From DASTBU01 sp035711845 (GTDB lineage Bacteria > Acidobacteriota > Vicinamibacteria > Vicinamibacterales > 2-12-FULL-66-21): DNA of 64,000 bases. The first letter of the stretch is position 1. Every line of letters starts with the position of its first letter. A model generated the notes under the pieces. That model had not been told where the DNA came from. It saw nothing but the letters and a program-made list of their open reading frames with translations, and searched no databases. The position numbers and the translations under genes were made by a program. The stretch lies in contig DASTBU010000113.1 of NCBI GenBank assembly GCA_035711845.1, forward strand, positions 1 through 64,000. The letters are read 5' to 3'. Below are positions 43,263 through 51,581 of the stretch, one piece after another.

Positions 43263-44803
43263 CCGGGGACGAGCCAGCCGGGCTGCGCACGCTCCACGAG
43301 GCCCGCGGCAGCCTCGAGGTCTATTCGCCTGCTGAGGAGCAGTTCAACCGCCGGCGGCGCAGCGTCGGGATGATCGTCGCGCCCATTCTTCTGATCGGAC
43401 TGCTCATCGCCCCCCTTCCAGTTCCCGCTCCCGCACATCGCCTCGCGGCGGTTCTGGCGATGATGGTGGCGCTGTGGGTCACCGAGGCGCTGCCGCTGGC
43501 CGTAACCGCCCTCATCGGGCCGGTCCTGGTGATCCTCCTGCAGGTGGCCCCGGCCCGGGTGGCATTTGCCCCGTTTGCCGATCCCATTATTTTTCTGTTC
43601 ATCGGCAGCTTCATGATTGCCGAGGCCATGTTCGTTCACGGCCTCGACCGCCGGATCGCCTATGGGGCGCTCTCCTCGCGGATGGTCGGCGGAAGCGCGA
43701 CGCGCATCCTGATTACGTATGGTCTCGTGGCCGCCGCCATCTCGATGTGGATCAGCAACACGGCCACGACGGCGATGATGTTCCCGATCGGCGTCTCGAT
43801 CGTCGCTCGCCTGACCGAAGGCCGTGAAATGGATCCCGGCAGCCGGAACTTCGGAATCGCGATGATGCTGATGGCGGCCTTCGGCGCGTCGGTGGGTGGG
43901 ATCGGCACCCCCATAGGCACACCGCCCAATCTGATTGGCATCGGCATGCTGAGCCGAATCGCCGGCGTCGAGATTTCGTTCTTCAAGTGGATGCTGCTGG
44001 GTGTGCCAATTGCCCTGGTGCTGTTCGGGTTTCTGGCGCTGTACTTGCGGCTTCGCCTGTTGCGGGGGGTGACGCTGCAGACCGAGCGAACGGATCGTTT
44101 CCGCGACGAGCTCCGGCGGCTCGGGCCGTTGACGGTGGGGCAGCGCAACACGCTGCTGGCCTTTGCCATGACCGTTGTCCTCTGGCTCTTCCCCGGTGCG
44201 CTCAGCATCGTGGGACTGGGGAACACCGCCGTGGCCCGCAACTTCTCGGCCGCCGTTCCGGAGTCGGTGGCGGCCATGGTCGGCGCCATCCTGCTCTTCC
44301 TGCTGCCGACGAACTGGCGGGCCAGGCGATTCACGCTCGTCTGGAGCCAGGCCGTGCGGATCGACTGGGGCATCATCCTGCTCTTCGGCGGGGGGCTCGC
44401 CATGGGCGAGCTCGCGTTCTCGACGGGGCTGGCCGAAGCGATGGGACGGGGCATCACGACCTGGCTGCCGGCCGAGTCCACGTTGTCGCTCACGATTCTC
44501 TTCACGGCCGTGGCCATCGTGATGTCGGAGGCCGCCTCGAACACCGCCTCCGCGAACATGATTGTGCCCGTGGCCATCGCCGTATCGCAGGCCGCCGGCG
44601 TCAATCCCCTTGAACCGGCGCTGGGCGCCACGCTCGGTGCGTCCATGGGCTTCATGATGCCCATTTCCACTCCGCCAAACGCCATCGTGTACAGCTCCGG
44701 TTACGTGCCGATCACGCAGATGATGCGCCACGGGCTCGCCCTCGACGTCGCGGGCTTTGCGCTGATCGTCGTTCTCGTGTCGGCGCTGGCGTGGATTTTC
44801 TAG
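43259..44803 (+). CDS. SLC13/DASS-family anion:sodium symporter
   Basis: A 514-residue membrane transporter with about 12 helices. The two repeated signatures are present: TEALPLAVTALIGPVL with MWISNTATTAMM (first Ser-Asn-Thr site), and MSEAASNTASANMIVPVAIAVS (second site), plus GASMGFMMPISTPPNAIVYSSG. These bind sodium and carboxylate or sulfate in the divalent anion:sodium symporter family. An N-terminal tail of about 30 residues precedes the first helix. GTG 43259 overlaps the dapF stop by 4 bp. The substrate (C4-dicarboxylate, sulfate or phosphate) cannot be told by eye. Confidence 0.88.
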   Translation: MTGDEPAGLRTLHEARGSLEVYSPAEEQFNRRRRSVGMIVAPILLIGLLIAPLPVPAPAHRLAAVLAMMVALWVTEALPLAVTALIGPVLVILLQVAPARVAFAPFADPIIFLFIGSFMIAEAMFVHGLDRRIAYGALSSRMVGGSATRILITYGLVAAAISMWISNTATTAMMFPIGVSIVARLTEGREMDPGSRNFGIAMMLMAAFGASVGGIGTPIGTPPNLIGIGMLSRIAGVEISFFKWMLLGVPIALVLFGFLALYLRLRLLRGVTLQTERTDRFRDELRRLGPLTVGQRNTLLAFAMTVVLWLFPGALSIVGLGNTAVARNFSAAVPESVAAMVGAILLFLLPTNWRARRFTLVWSQAVRIDWGIILLFGGGLAMGELAFSTGLAEAMGRGITTWLPAESTLSLTILFTAVAIVMSEAASNTASANMIVPVAIAVSQAAGVNPLEPALGATLGASMGFMMPISTPPNAIVYSSGYVPITQMMRHGLALDVAGFALIVVLVSALAWIF

Positions 44804-44994
44804 CGGTGCCTGGCTGGTGCGGGGTGCTGCGTGCCGGGCGGCCTCTCTTCGCTGCGCCGCTTTCTTCTTCTTTGTGGCGGTCCGGGGCTCTGGCTTCGAG
44901 CGACAGCGGCGCATCGCTGGTCAACAGGACGTCGCAGGTCCTGCAACACCGGACAGCGCGCGGCTGTGCGAAAAGGTGCAATATTCGTCAGCGA

Positions 44995-45570
44995 TCAGCG
45001 GCGCCGGCGAATCGTCCTGGAGCGATTGGAGAGCTCGCTCAGGGCCCGGATGTGCTCGCCAGCTTCGGGAATGACATTCTTGACCGAGGCTGTCGCGTCC
45101 GGGTACCGCTCGTTGGCCACGTGGGTGCGCGCTTCTTGCAGGGTGCGATCGATGCGTTCGGCGGTCTTGCGGGCGGGAGCGAGCTGCTTTGCGGTCACTT
45201 TGCCGGCTTCGGCGGCCTTGAGCGCGGTGCGCAGCTGCTGCAGGGCGTTGCCAGCGGCCGTGATGGCGACTTCGGCCTGGGCGCGCGCACGCGCCTTTTC
45301 GTCGGCCGCCTGCCTGGCGGCTTCCTGTGCTCTTTCGCTTGCCGTCAAGGCGCGTGAGAGGGCGGTCCGGTAGTCCCGTTGCGTCACGGCGTCGTGCGCC
45401 TGCTGGAGCGCCGTGGTCGCAGCCGTGAATTCCTCTGCCGCGTACCGCTCCGCTCCCGCGGCGCGGGCCGCATCGATCGCGCCCTGGGCGCGATCGATTT
45501 CTTTCTGCGGTGGTTCGGAACAGGCGCCGCACAGGATCAGTGCGGTCAGAACGGCAGCGAGGCGGCGCAT
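44995..45570 (-). CDS. DUF4398 lipoprotein
   Basis: A 191-residue protein. The start MRRLAAVLTALILCGAC gives a lipoprotein signal with Cys at about 17. The rest is almost all Ala/Arg/Glu-rich helix (RAQGAIDAARAAGAERYAAEEFTAA is the DUF4398 core; then AARQAADEKARARAQAEVAI) and probably a coiled coil in the periplasm. DUF4398 proteins are often near envelope or OmpA-type genes. ATG 45570 is chosen for the lipobox; a -10 box TATACT on the minus strand (45584-45579) lies 8 nt before it, giving a leaderless message. Divergent from radC. Function unknown. Confidence 0.72.
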   Translation of the reverse strand: MRRLAAVLTALILCGACSEPPQKEIDRAQGAIDAARAAGAERYAAEEFTAATTALQQAHDAVTQRDYRTALSRALTASERAQEAARQAADEKARARAQAEVAITAAGNALQQLRTALKAAEAGKVTAKQLAPARKTAERIDRTLQEARTHVANERYPDATASVKNVIPEAGEHIRALSELSNRSRTIRRRR

Positions 45571-45661
45571 CTGTTGAAAGTATATCAGCCCGGTGGTTGT
45601 CGGCCCGGCCTCGCGGCGCGTGCAGGACAGGTCGGCGGTCGCGGGGCAGGGATGGTGTACG

Positions 45662-46330
45662 ATGAAGGCGGTTGCCCCGCACGATCGGCCGCGGGAGAAG
45701 CTGCAGCGCCTGGGTGCCGCAACGCTCGGCGACAACGAGCTCGTGGCCATCGTGATTGGTCATGGCCGGGCAAATGCGAGCGCGCTCGATCTGGCGAACA
45801 CGCTCCTGACCGGGGTCGGCGGCCTGCACGGGCTTGCGCGCGCGCGACCGGACGACCTTCTCCGGATTGTCGGCATCGGGCCGGCGCGGGCCGCCCAGGT
45901 CCTGGCCGCGGTGGAGCTGGGACGCCGGACACTGACGCGCGCCGGACGCCAGCGGGTCCAGGTGACGTCGCCGCGCGCCGTGGCCGAACTGCTGCTGCCG
46001 CAATACGGCAATCGCACCGTCGAACAGTTCGGCGTCGTGCTGCTCGACACGAAACGCCGTGTCCTGCGGATCACGGTGGTGTCGGTCGGCACGCTGGACT
46101 CGAGCATCGTGCACCCGCGCGAGATCTTCCGCGAAGCCACGGCGGCCGGTGCGGCTGCGCTCGTGCTGTTCCACAATCATCCTTCCGGCGACCCGGAGCC
46201 GAGCACCGAAGATGTGCAGCTCACGCGCCGCCTGATGGCAGCCGGCGTGCTCATGGGCATCGACGTGATCGATCACGTCATTCTTGCGGACGTCCGGTAT
46301 TGCAGCTTGAGAGAGAAAGGTGTCATCTGA
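45662..46330 (+). CDS. radC: RadC-family JAB/MPN domain protein
   Basis: A 222-residue RadC. An N-terminal helix-hairpin-helix region (LRIVGIGPARAAQVLAA, about 67-84) precedes a JAB/JAMM metallopeptidase-like domain with VLFHNHPSGDPEPSTED (His171, His173 and Asp184 as likely metal ligands). Despite the name, a DNA repair role is not proven for the family. ATG 45662 fits the domain start; an upstream in-frame GTG would add unrelated residues. The next gene (larC) starts 11 bp before its stop. Confidence 0.9.
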   Translation: MKAVAPHDRPREKLQRLGAATLGDNELVAIVIGHGRANASALDLANTLLTGVGGLHGLARARPDDLLRIVGIGPARAAQVLAAVELGRRTLTRAGRQRVQVTSPRAVAELLLPQYGNRTVEQFGVVLLDTKRRVLRITVVSVGTLDSSIVHPREIFREATAAGAAALVLFHNHPSGDPEPSTEDVQLTRRLMAAGVLMGIDVIDHVILADVRYCSLREKGVI

Positions 46331-47609
46331 CTTGGCGAGGACGGTCTACTTCGATTGTTTCTCCGGCGCGTCCGGCGATATGGTGCTCGGGGCGTTGCTG
46401 GATCTCGGCCTGCCGCTCGACGGCCTGCGCGCCGCGCTCGGCAGCCTCGCCATCGATTTCGGACGGATCTCGGCCGAGCGGGTCCTCCGGGCGGGCGTGT
46501 CCGCCACGAAGTTCCACTCGACGGTGGAGCCTGCCGATGCGCCCGCCGATCTCGAGCGCGAAGCGTCAGCCGTACACAGCCATCAGCACGGGCATGGGCC
46601 TTCCGATCATCAGCACCCGCATCACCATCACCATCATCACAGCCTCTCGGACATTGCGGGATATATAGAGCGGTCGGCGCTCTCGCGCGAGGGAAAGGAT
46701 CGCGCGCGCCACCTGTTTCAGCGGCTCGCGGAGGCCGAGGCCGGCATCCATCAGATGCCGCTCGATCGTGTCCACCTCCACGAAGTTGGCGCGCTCGACT
46801 CGATCATCGACATCGTAGGCGCCGTGTACGGAATGGACTGGCTGGGCGCGGACGAGATCGTCGCCTCGCCGCTCAACGTCGGCAGCGGGACGGTCACGTG
46901 CGAGCATGGCGTGTTCCCGGTGCCCGCACCGGCGACGACGCTGCTGCTGCGGGGCGCCCCCGTCTATGCGGGCACCGTTGCGGGCGAGCTGCTCACGCCG
47001 ACCGGCGCGCTGCTGATTACCGGCTACGTCCATCGCTATGGCGCGCTTCCGCCGATGCGGCTCGAGGCCATCGGGTACGGCGCGGGGGCTCGCGACGTAA
47101 AGGGTCACCCCAACGTGCTCAGGATCCTGATGGGCGAGAGCCCAGCCGACCACGCAACGGAGCCCATCGTCGTCGTCGAATGCGAAATCGACGACATGAA
47201 TCCACAGCTGTTCGGGCCGCTGATGGACCGGCTGTTCGATGCCGGCGCGCTCGACGTGTTCTATGCGCCGGTGCAAATGAAGAAGAACCGGCCGGGTACG
47301 CTCGTTACGGTGATTGCGGCGCCCTCGGTTCGGGACGCCGTGGCCGGTGTGCTGTTCGCCGACACCACGACCATCGGCGTGCGGTATCAAGAGGTCCGGC
47401 GCGAGCGCCTGGAACGGGAGGTACGCGAGATTGAGTCGCCTGTGGGCGCCATCCGTTTCAAGATCGCGATTCGCGACGGGCGGATCCTGAACGCGTCGCC
47501 GGAGTTCGAGGACTGCGCGCGGATCGCTGCCGAGCGCCGGATGGCGATCAAGGACGTTCAGGCGATTGCGACCAAGGCCTGGCTCGACGCGGCACAGGCA
47601 AAGAAGTAG
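46320..47609 (+). CDS. larC: LarC-like nickel insertion / pyridinium-dithiocarboxylate cofactor protein
   Basis: A 429-residue LarC. LarC inserts nickel into the pyridinium bis-thiocarboxylic acid mononucleotide cofactor using CTP. The N-terminal FDCFSGASGDMVLGALLDLG is the family signature, followed by VHLHEVGALDSIIDIVGA, PLNVGSGTV and a C-terminal FAMTTIGVRYQEVRRE-type region. A natural His-rich stretch (HSHQHGHG...HHHHHHHS, about 85-108) is likely a metal-storage loop. The start could be GTG 46320 or TTG 46332; both lie in the radC 3' end. No larB, larE or larA is in the window, so partners must lie elsewhere. Confidence 0.88.
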   Translation: MSSDLARTVYFDCFSGASGDMVLGALLDLGLPLDGLRAALGSLAIDFGRISAERVLRAGVSATKFHSTVEPADAPADLEREASAVHSHQHGHGPSDHQHPHHHHHHHSLSDIAGYIERSALSREGKDRARHLFQRLAEAEAGIHQMPLDRVHLHEVGALDSIIDIVGAVYGMDWLGADEIVASPLNVGSGTVTCEHGVFPVPAPATTLLLRGAPVYAGTVAGELLTPTGALLITGYVHRYGALPPMRLEAIGYGAGARDVKGHPNVLRILMGESPADHATEPIVVVECEIDDMNPQLFGPLMDRLFDAGALDVFYAPVQMKKNRPGTLVTVIAAPSVRDAVAGVLFADTTTIGVRYQEVRRERLEREVREIESPVGAIRFKIAIRDGRILNASPEFEDCARIAAERRMAIKDVQAIATKAWLDAAQAKK

Positions 47610-47630
47610 GAAGGCAGAGGCGACGTTTCG

Positions 47631-49604
47631 ATGGCACGGTTCTACCTCACGACGGCAATCGACTACGTGAACAGTCGTCCGCACCTCGGCACGGCTTACG
47701 AGAAAATTGCCGCAGACGTGATTGCCCGCTACAAGCGGCTCGCCGGGTTCGACACCCATTTCGTGATGGGCAACGACGAGCATTCCCAGAACGTGTTCCG
47801 CAAGGCACGCGAGCTCGGTCTGGAGCCGCAGGCGTACTGCGATCGCATGGCGCAGGAATTCATCGACGTCTGGAGACGGCTCGACATTTCGTTCGACGAC
47901 TTCATTCGCACCACGGAACCACGCCACCGGGCGGGTGTGCAGGAGCTCGTGCGGCGCATGACAGCCGCAGAGGATATCTACGAAGGCCACTACGAGGGGT
48001 GGTACTGCGTGTCGTGCGAGGCGTTCAAGCAGGAAAAGGATCTCGTCGACGGGCTGTGTCCGGTTCACTTGACGAAGCCGGACTGGATTCGCGAGAAGAA
48101 CTACTTTTTCAGGTTGTCGCGCTACCGCGACGCCCTGCTCGAGCATTTTTCCCGTCACTCCGGATTCCTCGTTCCCGATATCCGTCGCAACGAGATCCTC
48201 CGGCTGCTCGAGGCCGGACTAGAGGACATCTCGGTCAGCCGGGCGGGGCAGTCCTGGGGTATCCCCATGCCGCAGGACTCCACGAGCGTGGTTTACGTCT
48301 GGGTCGATGCCCTGATCAACTACATCACGGCCGTGGGCTTCGGCACCGACGCGGAACTGACCGAGCGCTGGTGGCCGGCGGATCTGCACGTGATCGGCAA
48401 GGACATCACCCGGTTTCATGCCGTGATCTGGCCGGCCATGCTCATGAGCGCCGGCCTGCCGCTGCCGCAACAGATTTTCGGGCACGGCTGGGTGCACGCG
48501 AAGGGCGAGAAGATGAGCAAGTCCGGCGGCACCGCCGTGGACCCGCTCGAGGTGGTCGATCGCTTCGGCCCGGACCCGTTGCGACTCTACCTCCTGAAAG
48601 AAATCTCGTTCGGAAGCGACGGCGACTTCACGTGGGAGCGGTACGAGGAGCGCTACAACGTCGATCTCGCGAACAATCTCGGCAACCTTGTCAGCCGGAT
48701 CGTGGCGATGGCGCACAAGTATCGCGCAGGCGCGTTGCGGCCGGGCGGCACGCCCGGGCGCCTGGCGGAGGTGGCGACGCACGCACGTGCCGAGTACGAG
48801 CGGGCGATGGACCGCCTCGCGCTCGAAGAAGGCGTCGCGGCCGCGTTTCGGATCGTGGACGCGGCCAACGAGTATGTCGCGAGTACCGAGCCGTGGACGC
48901 TGGCGCGTGCGCCGGAACAGGCCGACCGACTGAGCCAGGTGCTGTTCGACGTCGCCGAAGCCGTCCGCATTGCCGCGATCCTGCTCTCGCCCGTGATGCC
49001 CGCCTCGGCGATCGAAATCCTGCGGCGTGTCGGGGCCGGGCAGACCCTGTCAGAGATGAGGCTCGACGGTGCGCGCTGGCGGAACGATGGTGAGCGGGTC
49101 ATGATCAAGGCGGATTCGCTCTGGCCCAGGACGGACTCGGCGTCCCGCTCCGCAGCCAGGGAAGAAACGAAGGACAGGAGCAAAGACGTGGAACAACCGA
49201 AGGAGGCCACACCCGCCCAGCCGGCGACCGCGCCGGCGGCCACAGCCGTTGGGGCGCCGCAGCCCGCCGCTGGGTCGGATCGGATCAGCATAGACGACTT
49301 CATGAAGGTCGATCTGCGCGTTGCTAAGGTGCTGACCGCCGAGAAGGTTCCCAACTCGCGGAAGCTGGTGAAGCTCACCATCGACGCGGGCGCTGAACAA
49401 CGCACGCTCGTGGCTGGAATCGCCGAGGCATACGAGCCCGACGCGCTCGTCGGGCGCACGATAGTGATGGTGTTCAACCTGAAGCCCGCCAAGCTCATGG
49501 GGATCGAGTCGAACGGCATGGTGCTGGCCGCCAGCCCCGATGGCGGCAAGCCAGCCCTGGTGGGCTTCGATTCGGACATCGCGCCAGGCACCCGCGTCAG
49601 GTGA
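47631..49604 (+). CDS. metG: methionyl-tRNA synthetase with C-terminal tRNA-binding domain
   Basis: A 657-residue class Ia synthetase. The HIGH-type motif is HLGT (18-21), the KMSKS loop is at 294-298, and a knuckle with Cys126, Cys129, Cys143 and His146 (CVSC, CPVH) would bind one zinc. The anticodon-binding helical domain covers about 360-510. After an Ala/Pro/Lys-rich linker (about 515-550), residues about 555-657 form an EMAPII-like tRNA-binding domain (MKVDLRVAKVLTAEKVPNSRKLVKL, GIAEAYEP). The gene follows larC by 21 bp and is followed by tatD. It charges initiator and elongator tRNA-Met. Confidence 0.96.
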   Translation: MARFYLTTAIDYVNSRPHLGTAYEKIAADVIARYKRLAGFDTHFVMGNDEHSQNVFRKARELGLEPQAYCDRMAQEFIDVWRRLDISFDDFIRTTEPRHRAGVQELVRRMTAAEDIYEGHYEGWYCVSCEAFKQEKDLVDGLCPVHLTKPDWIREKNYFFRLSRYRDALLEHFSRHSGFLVPDIRRNEILRLLEAGLEDISVSRAGQSWGIPMPQDSTSVVYVWVDALINYITAVGFGTDAELTERWWPADLHVIGKDITRFHAVIWPAMLMSAGLPLPQQIFGHGWVHAKGEKMSKSGGTAVDPLEVVDRFGPDPLRLYLLKEISFGSDGDFTWERYEERYNVDLANNLGNLVSRIVAMAHKYRAGALRPGGTPGRLAEVATHARAEYERAMDRLALEEGVAAAFRIVDAANEYVASTEPWTLARAPEQADRLSQVLFDVAEAVRIAAILLSPVMPASAIEILRRVGAGQTLSEMRLDGARWRNDGERVMIKADSLWPRTDSASRSAAREETKDRSKDVEQPKEATPAQPATAPAATAVGAPQPAAGSDRISIDDFMKVDLRVAKVLTAEKVPNSRKLVKLTIDAGAEQRTLVAGIAEAYEPDALVGRTIVMVFNLKPAKLMGIESNGMVLAASPDGGKPALVGFDSDIAPGTRVR

Positions 49605-49632
49605 AGTTGGAAGGGAAGGTTGAAGTGCTCAT

Positions 49633-50430
49633 ATGTTCGACAGCCACTGTCACCTTGCTGACGACGCGTTTGCGGCGGATCTCGACGAAGTGGTGGCGCG
49701 CGCGCGTAACGCTGGCGTGACGAGCGCGTTGTGCATTCTGGCAGCGGGCGACGACAAGGAATCCGCGGCAGCCGCTCGCCTCCGGGCGCTCTGGCCCGCG
49801 GTTCGGTTCTCGATCGGCGTGCACCCGCATCAGGCAGCTCAGTTTGCGGCCGCGCCGCGACAGGCGGCAGACGTCGTGCGCCGGGGGCTGCAGGCCGAGG
49901 GTGCGCTGGCCATCGGGGAAATCGGGCTCGATTATCACTACGACTTCTCGCCCCGGGACGTACAGCGCGGCGTCTTCGAGGCGCAGGTGGCACTCGCCAG
50001 GGAACTGTCGCTCCCCGTCGTGATCCACACACGGGAGGCGACCGACGACACCTTCGACGTCCTGCGCAGTGCAGGCGAGCGAGCCGTACGCGGTGTGTTT
50101 CATTGCTTTACGGGCGACGTGCCCATGGCCCAGCGTGCGCTCGAGCTCGATTTCCACATCTCGCTGTCCGGCATCGTGAGTTTTCCCCGTGCGAACGAGC
50201 TCCGCGAGGTGGCTGCCATGATCCCGGCCGACCGCCTGCTGATAGAGACCGACGCGCCGTACCTCGCCCCAGTGCCGCATCGTGGGAAGCGCAACGAGCC
50301 GGCGTTCGTGGCCCGGGTGGCCGAGATCGTTGCCGAGGTGCGACGGCTCCCCGTCGACGAGATCGCGGAGACGACGGCTCGGAATCTCGACACCCTTCTT
50401 GGGCCAAATCCATCCCTTCAAAAGGCTTAG
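49633..50430 (+). CDS. tatD: TatD-family metal-dependent hydrolase/DNase
   Basis: A 265-residue TIM-barrel hydrolase. Metal ligands are visible in FDSHCHL (His5, His7), an AIGEIGLDYHYD segment, IHTREA, HCFTGD and ETDAPYLAP, the full TatD order. Members have 3'-5' exonuclease or D-Tyr-tRNA deacylase activity. It lies 28 bp after metG, a common pairing. ATG 49633 is preceded by GAAGG (49612-49619 region), a little far. Family assignment is firm, precise substrate less so. Confidence 0.9.
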   Translation: MFDSHCHLADDAFAADLDEVVARARNAGVTSALCILAAGDDKESAAAARLRALWPAVRFSIGVHPHQAAQFAAAPRQAADVVRRGLQAEGALAIGEIGLDYHYDFSPRDVQRGVFEAQVALARELSLPVVIHTREATDDTFDVLRSAGERAVRGVFHCFTGDVPMAQRALELDFHISLSGIVSFPRANELREVAAMIPADRLLIETDAPYLAPVPHRGKRNEPAFVARVAEIVAEVRRLPVDEIAETTARNLDTLLGPNPSLQKA

Positions 50431-50434
50431 CGCG

Positions 50435-50464
50435 TTGACACTCCCCGCAAGACTCCAGTATTGT
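50435..50464 (+). promoter_or_regulatory. sigma70-type promoter for the prenyl synthase gene
   Basis: TTGACA (50435-50440, perfect consensus) and TATTGT (50459-50464) are 18 bp apart. The start TTG 50498 is about 27 nt from the predicted transcription start. Confidence 0.75.
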
Positions 50465-50497
50465 GGGGCGACCGACCGGACCTAAAGCGGCACACCT

Positions 50498-51505
50498 TTG
50501 AGCGACACTGCGCAGAAATCAACCGTCTCAGCCGATCTGGCGCAGATCTTCGAGCCCATACGCGAAGATCTGGATGCCGTGGAACGCGAGTTCGTCCGCC
50601 ACATTCAGTCGCGCGTTGCGCTGATCCCCGAAATGGGGCGCTACATCCAAAAGAGCGGCGGGAAACGCGTTCGACCGGCCGTACTGCTGATGGCGGCACG
50701 ACTCAGCGGGTACCAGGGAGACCGCGCGGTGCTGTACGCGTCGGTCGTCGAGTTCATCCATACGGCGACCCTGGTGCACGACGACATCATCGACGGCGCG
50801 GATCTCCGGCGCGGCCGGATGGCGGTGCACTCGCGGTGGGGCAACGACATCACGGTCCTGCTGGGCGACTACCTCTACATCAAGTCGATGGCGATGGCGC
50901 TCACCCAGGATTCGCTCGAGATCATCCGTCTGCTGTGCGACGTGACCCTTCGGATGATCGAAGGTGAGCTGTACCAGCTGACCAAGACCGGCGACGTCGA
51001 CATCACCGAGGATGAGCACTTCGAGATCATCCGGCGGAAGACCGCGTTTCTCTTCGGCGGGTGCGCCCAGATCGGCGGCTTGCTGGGAAGCGTGACTCCC
51101 GAGCAGGAAACAGCGCTCAGGGAATACGGCTTCAACCTCGGGACCGCATTTCAACTGGTGGACGACCTGCTCGACTACACGGCCGACGCGGCGGCGCTCG
51201 GCAAGCCCATCGGCGGCGATCTCCGGGAGGGCAAGGTCACGCTGCCGGTGATTCAGCTGCTTCGCCGCGGCGATCCCGAGCCCGATCGCCTGATTCGTGA
51301 TGTCGTTCGCGAGCGATCGGTCTCCCCCGAGCAGTGGCGCGAGATCCTGCGGCTGCTTCACGAAGCTCGGTCGCTGGACTTCGCTTACGATCGCGCGCTC
51401 GAGTACGCCGGACGTGCCAAGAACTGCCTGTCGGTGTTTCCGGCCAGCCGGGAGCGCGATGGGTTGCTGGCGTTGACCGATTACGTTCTCTCCCGCGATC
51501 GGTGA
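50498..51505 (+). CDS. trans long-chain polyprenyl diphosphate synthase
   Basis: A 335-residue prenyl synthase. The first Asp-rich motif is DDIID (95-99) and the second DDLLD (222-226). GGKRVRP (54-60) is the IPP-binding Lys-Arg region. Ala at position -5 before the first motif (ATLVHDD) is the small residue associated with long chains such as octa- or nonaprenyl diphosphate, the side chain of respiratory quinones. TTG 50498 is the only start that preserves the N-terminal helix. It has its own promoter and is followed after 76 bp by ligA. Likely IspB/HepT-like. Confidence 0.9.
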   Translation: MSDTAQKSTVSADLAQIFEPIREDLDAVEREFVRHIQSRVALIPEMGRYIQKSGGKRVRPAVLLMAARLSGYQGDRAVLYASVVEFIHTATLVHDDIIDGADLRRGRMAVHSRWGNDITVLLGDYLYIKSMAMALTQDSLEIIRLLCDVTLRMIEGELYQLTKTGDVDITEDEHFEIIRRKTAFLFGGCAQIGGLLGSVTPEQETALREYGFNLGTAFQLVDDLLDYTADAAALGKPIGGDLREGKVTLPVIQLLRRGDPEPDRLIRDVVRERSVSPEQWREILRLLHEARSLDFAYDRALEYAGRAKNCLSVFPASRERDGLLALTDYVLSRDR

Positions 51506-51581
51506 GCGCGCGGCTTCCTCTGTTCTCAGCACCCGTTCCGCTCGCTCCCGGCGGCGTCACCGCCTCACCGGTGCTGCGTCG

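Noticed and set aside
43208..44914. 568-codon minus-strand frame opposite the SLC13 transporter
   Set aside because: Low-complexity His/Gly/Arg translation. The transporter motifs on the plus strand are clear.
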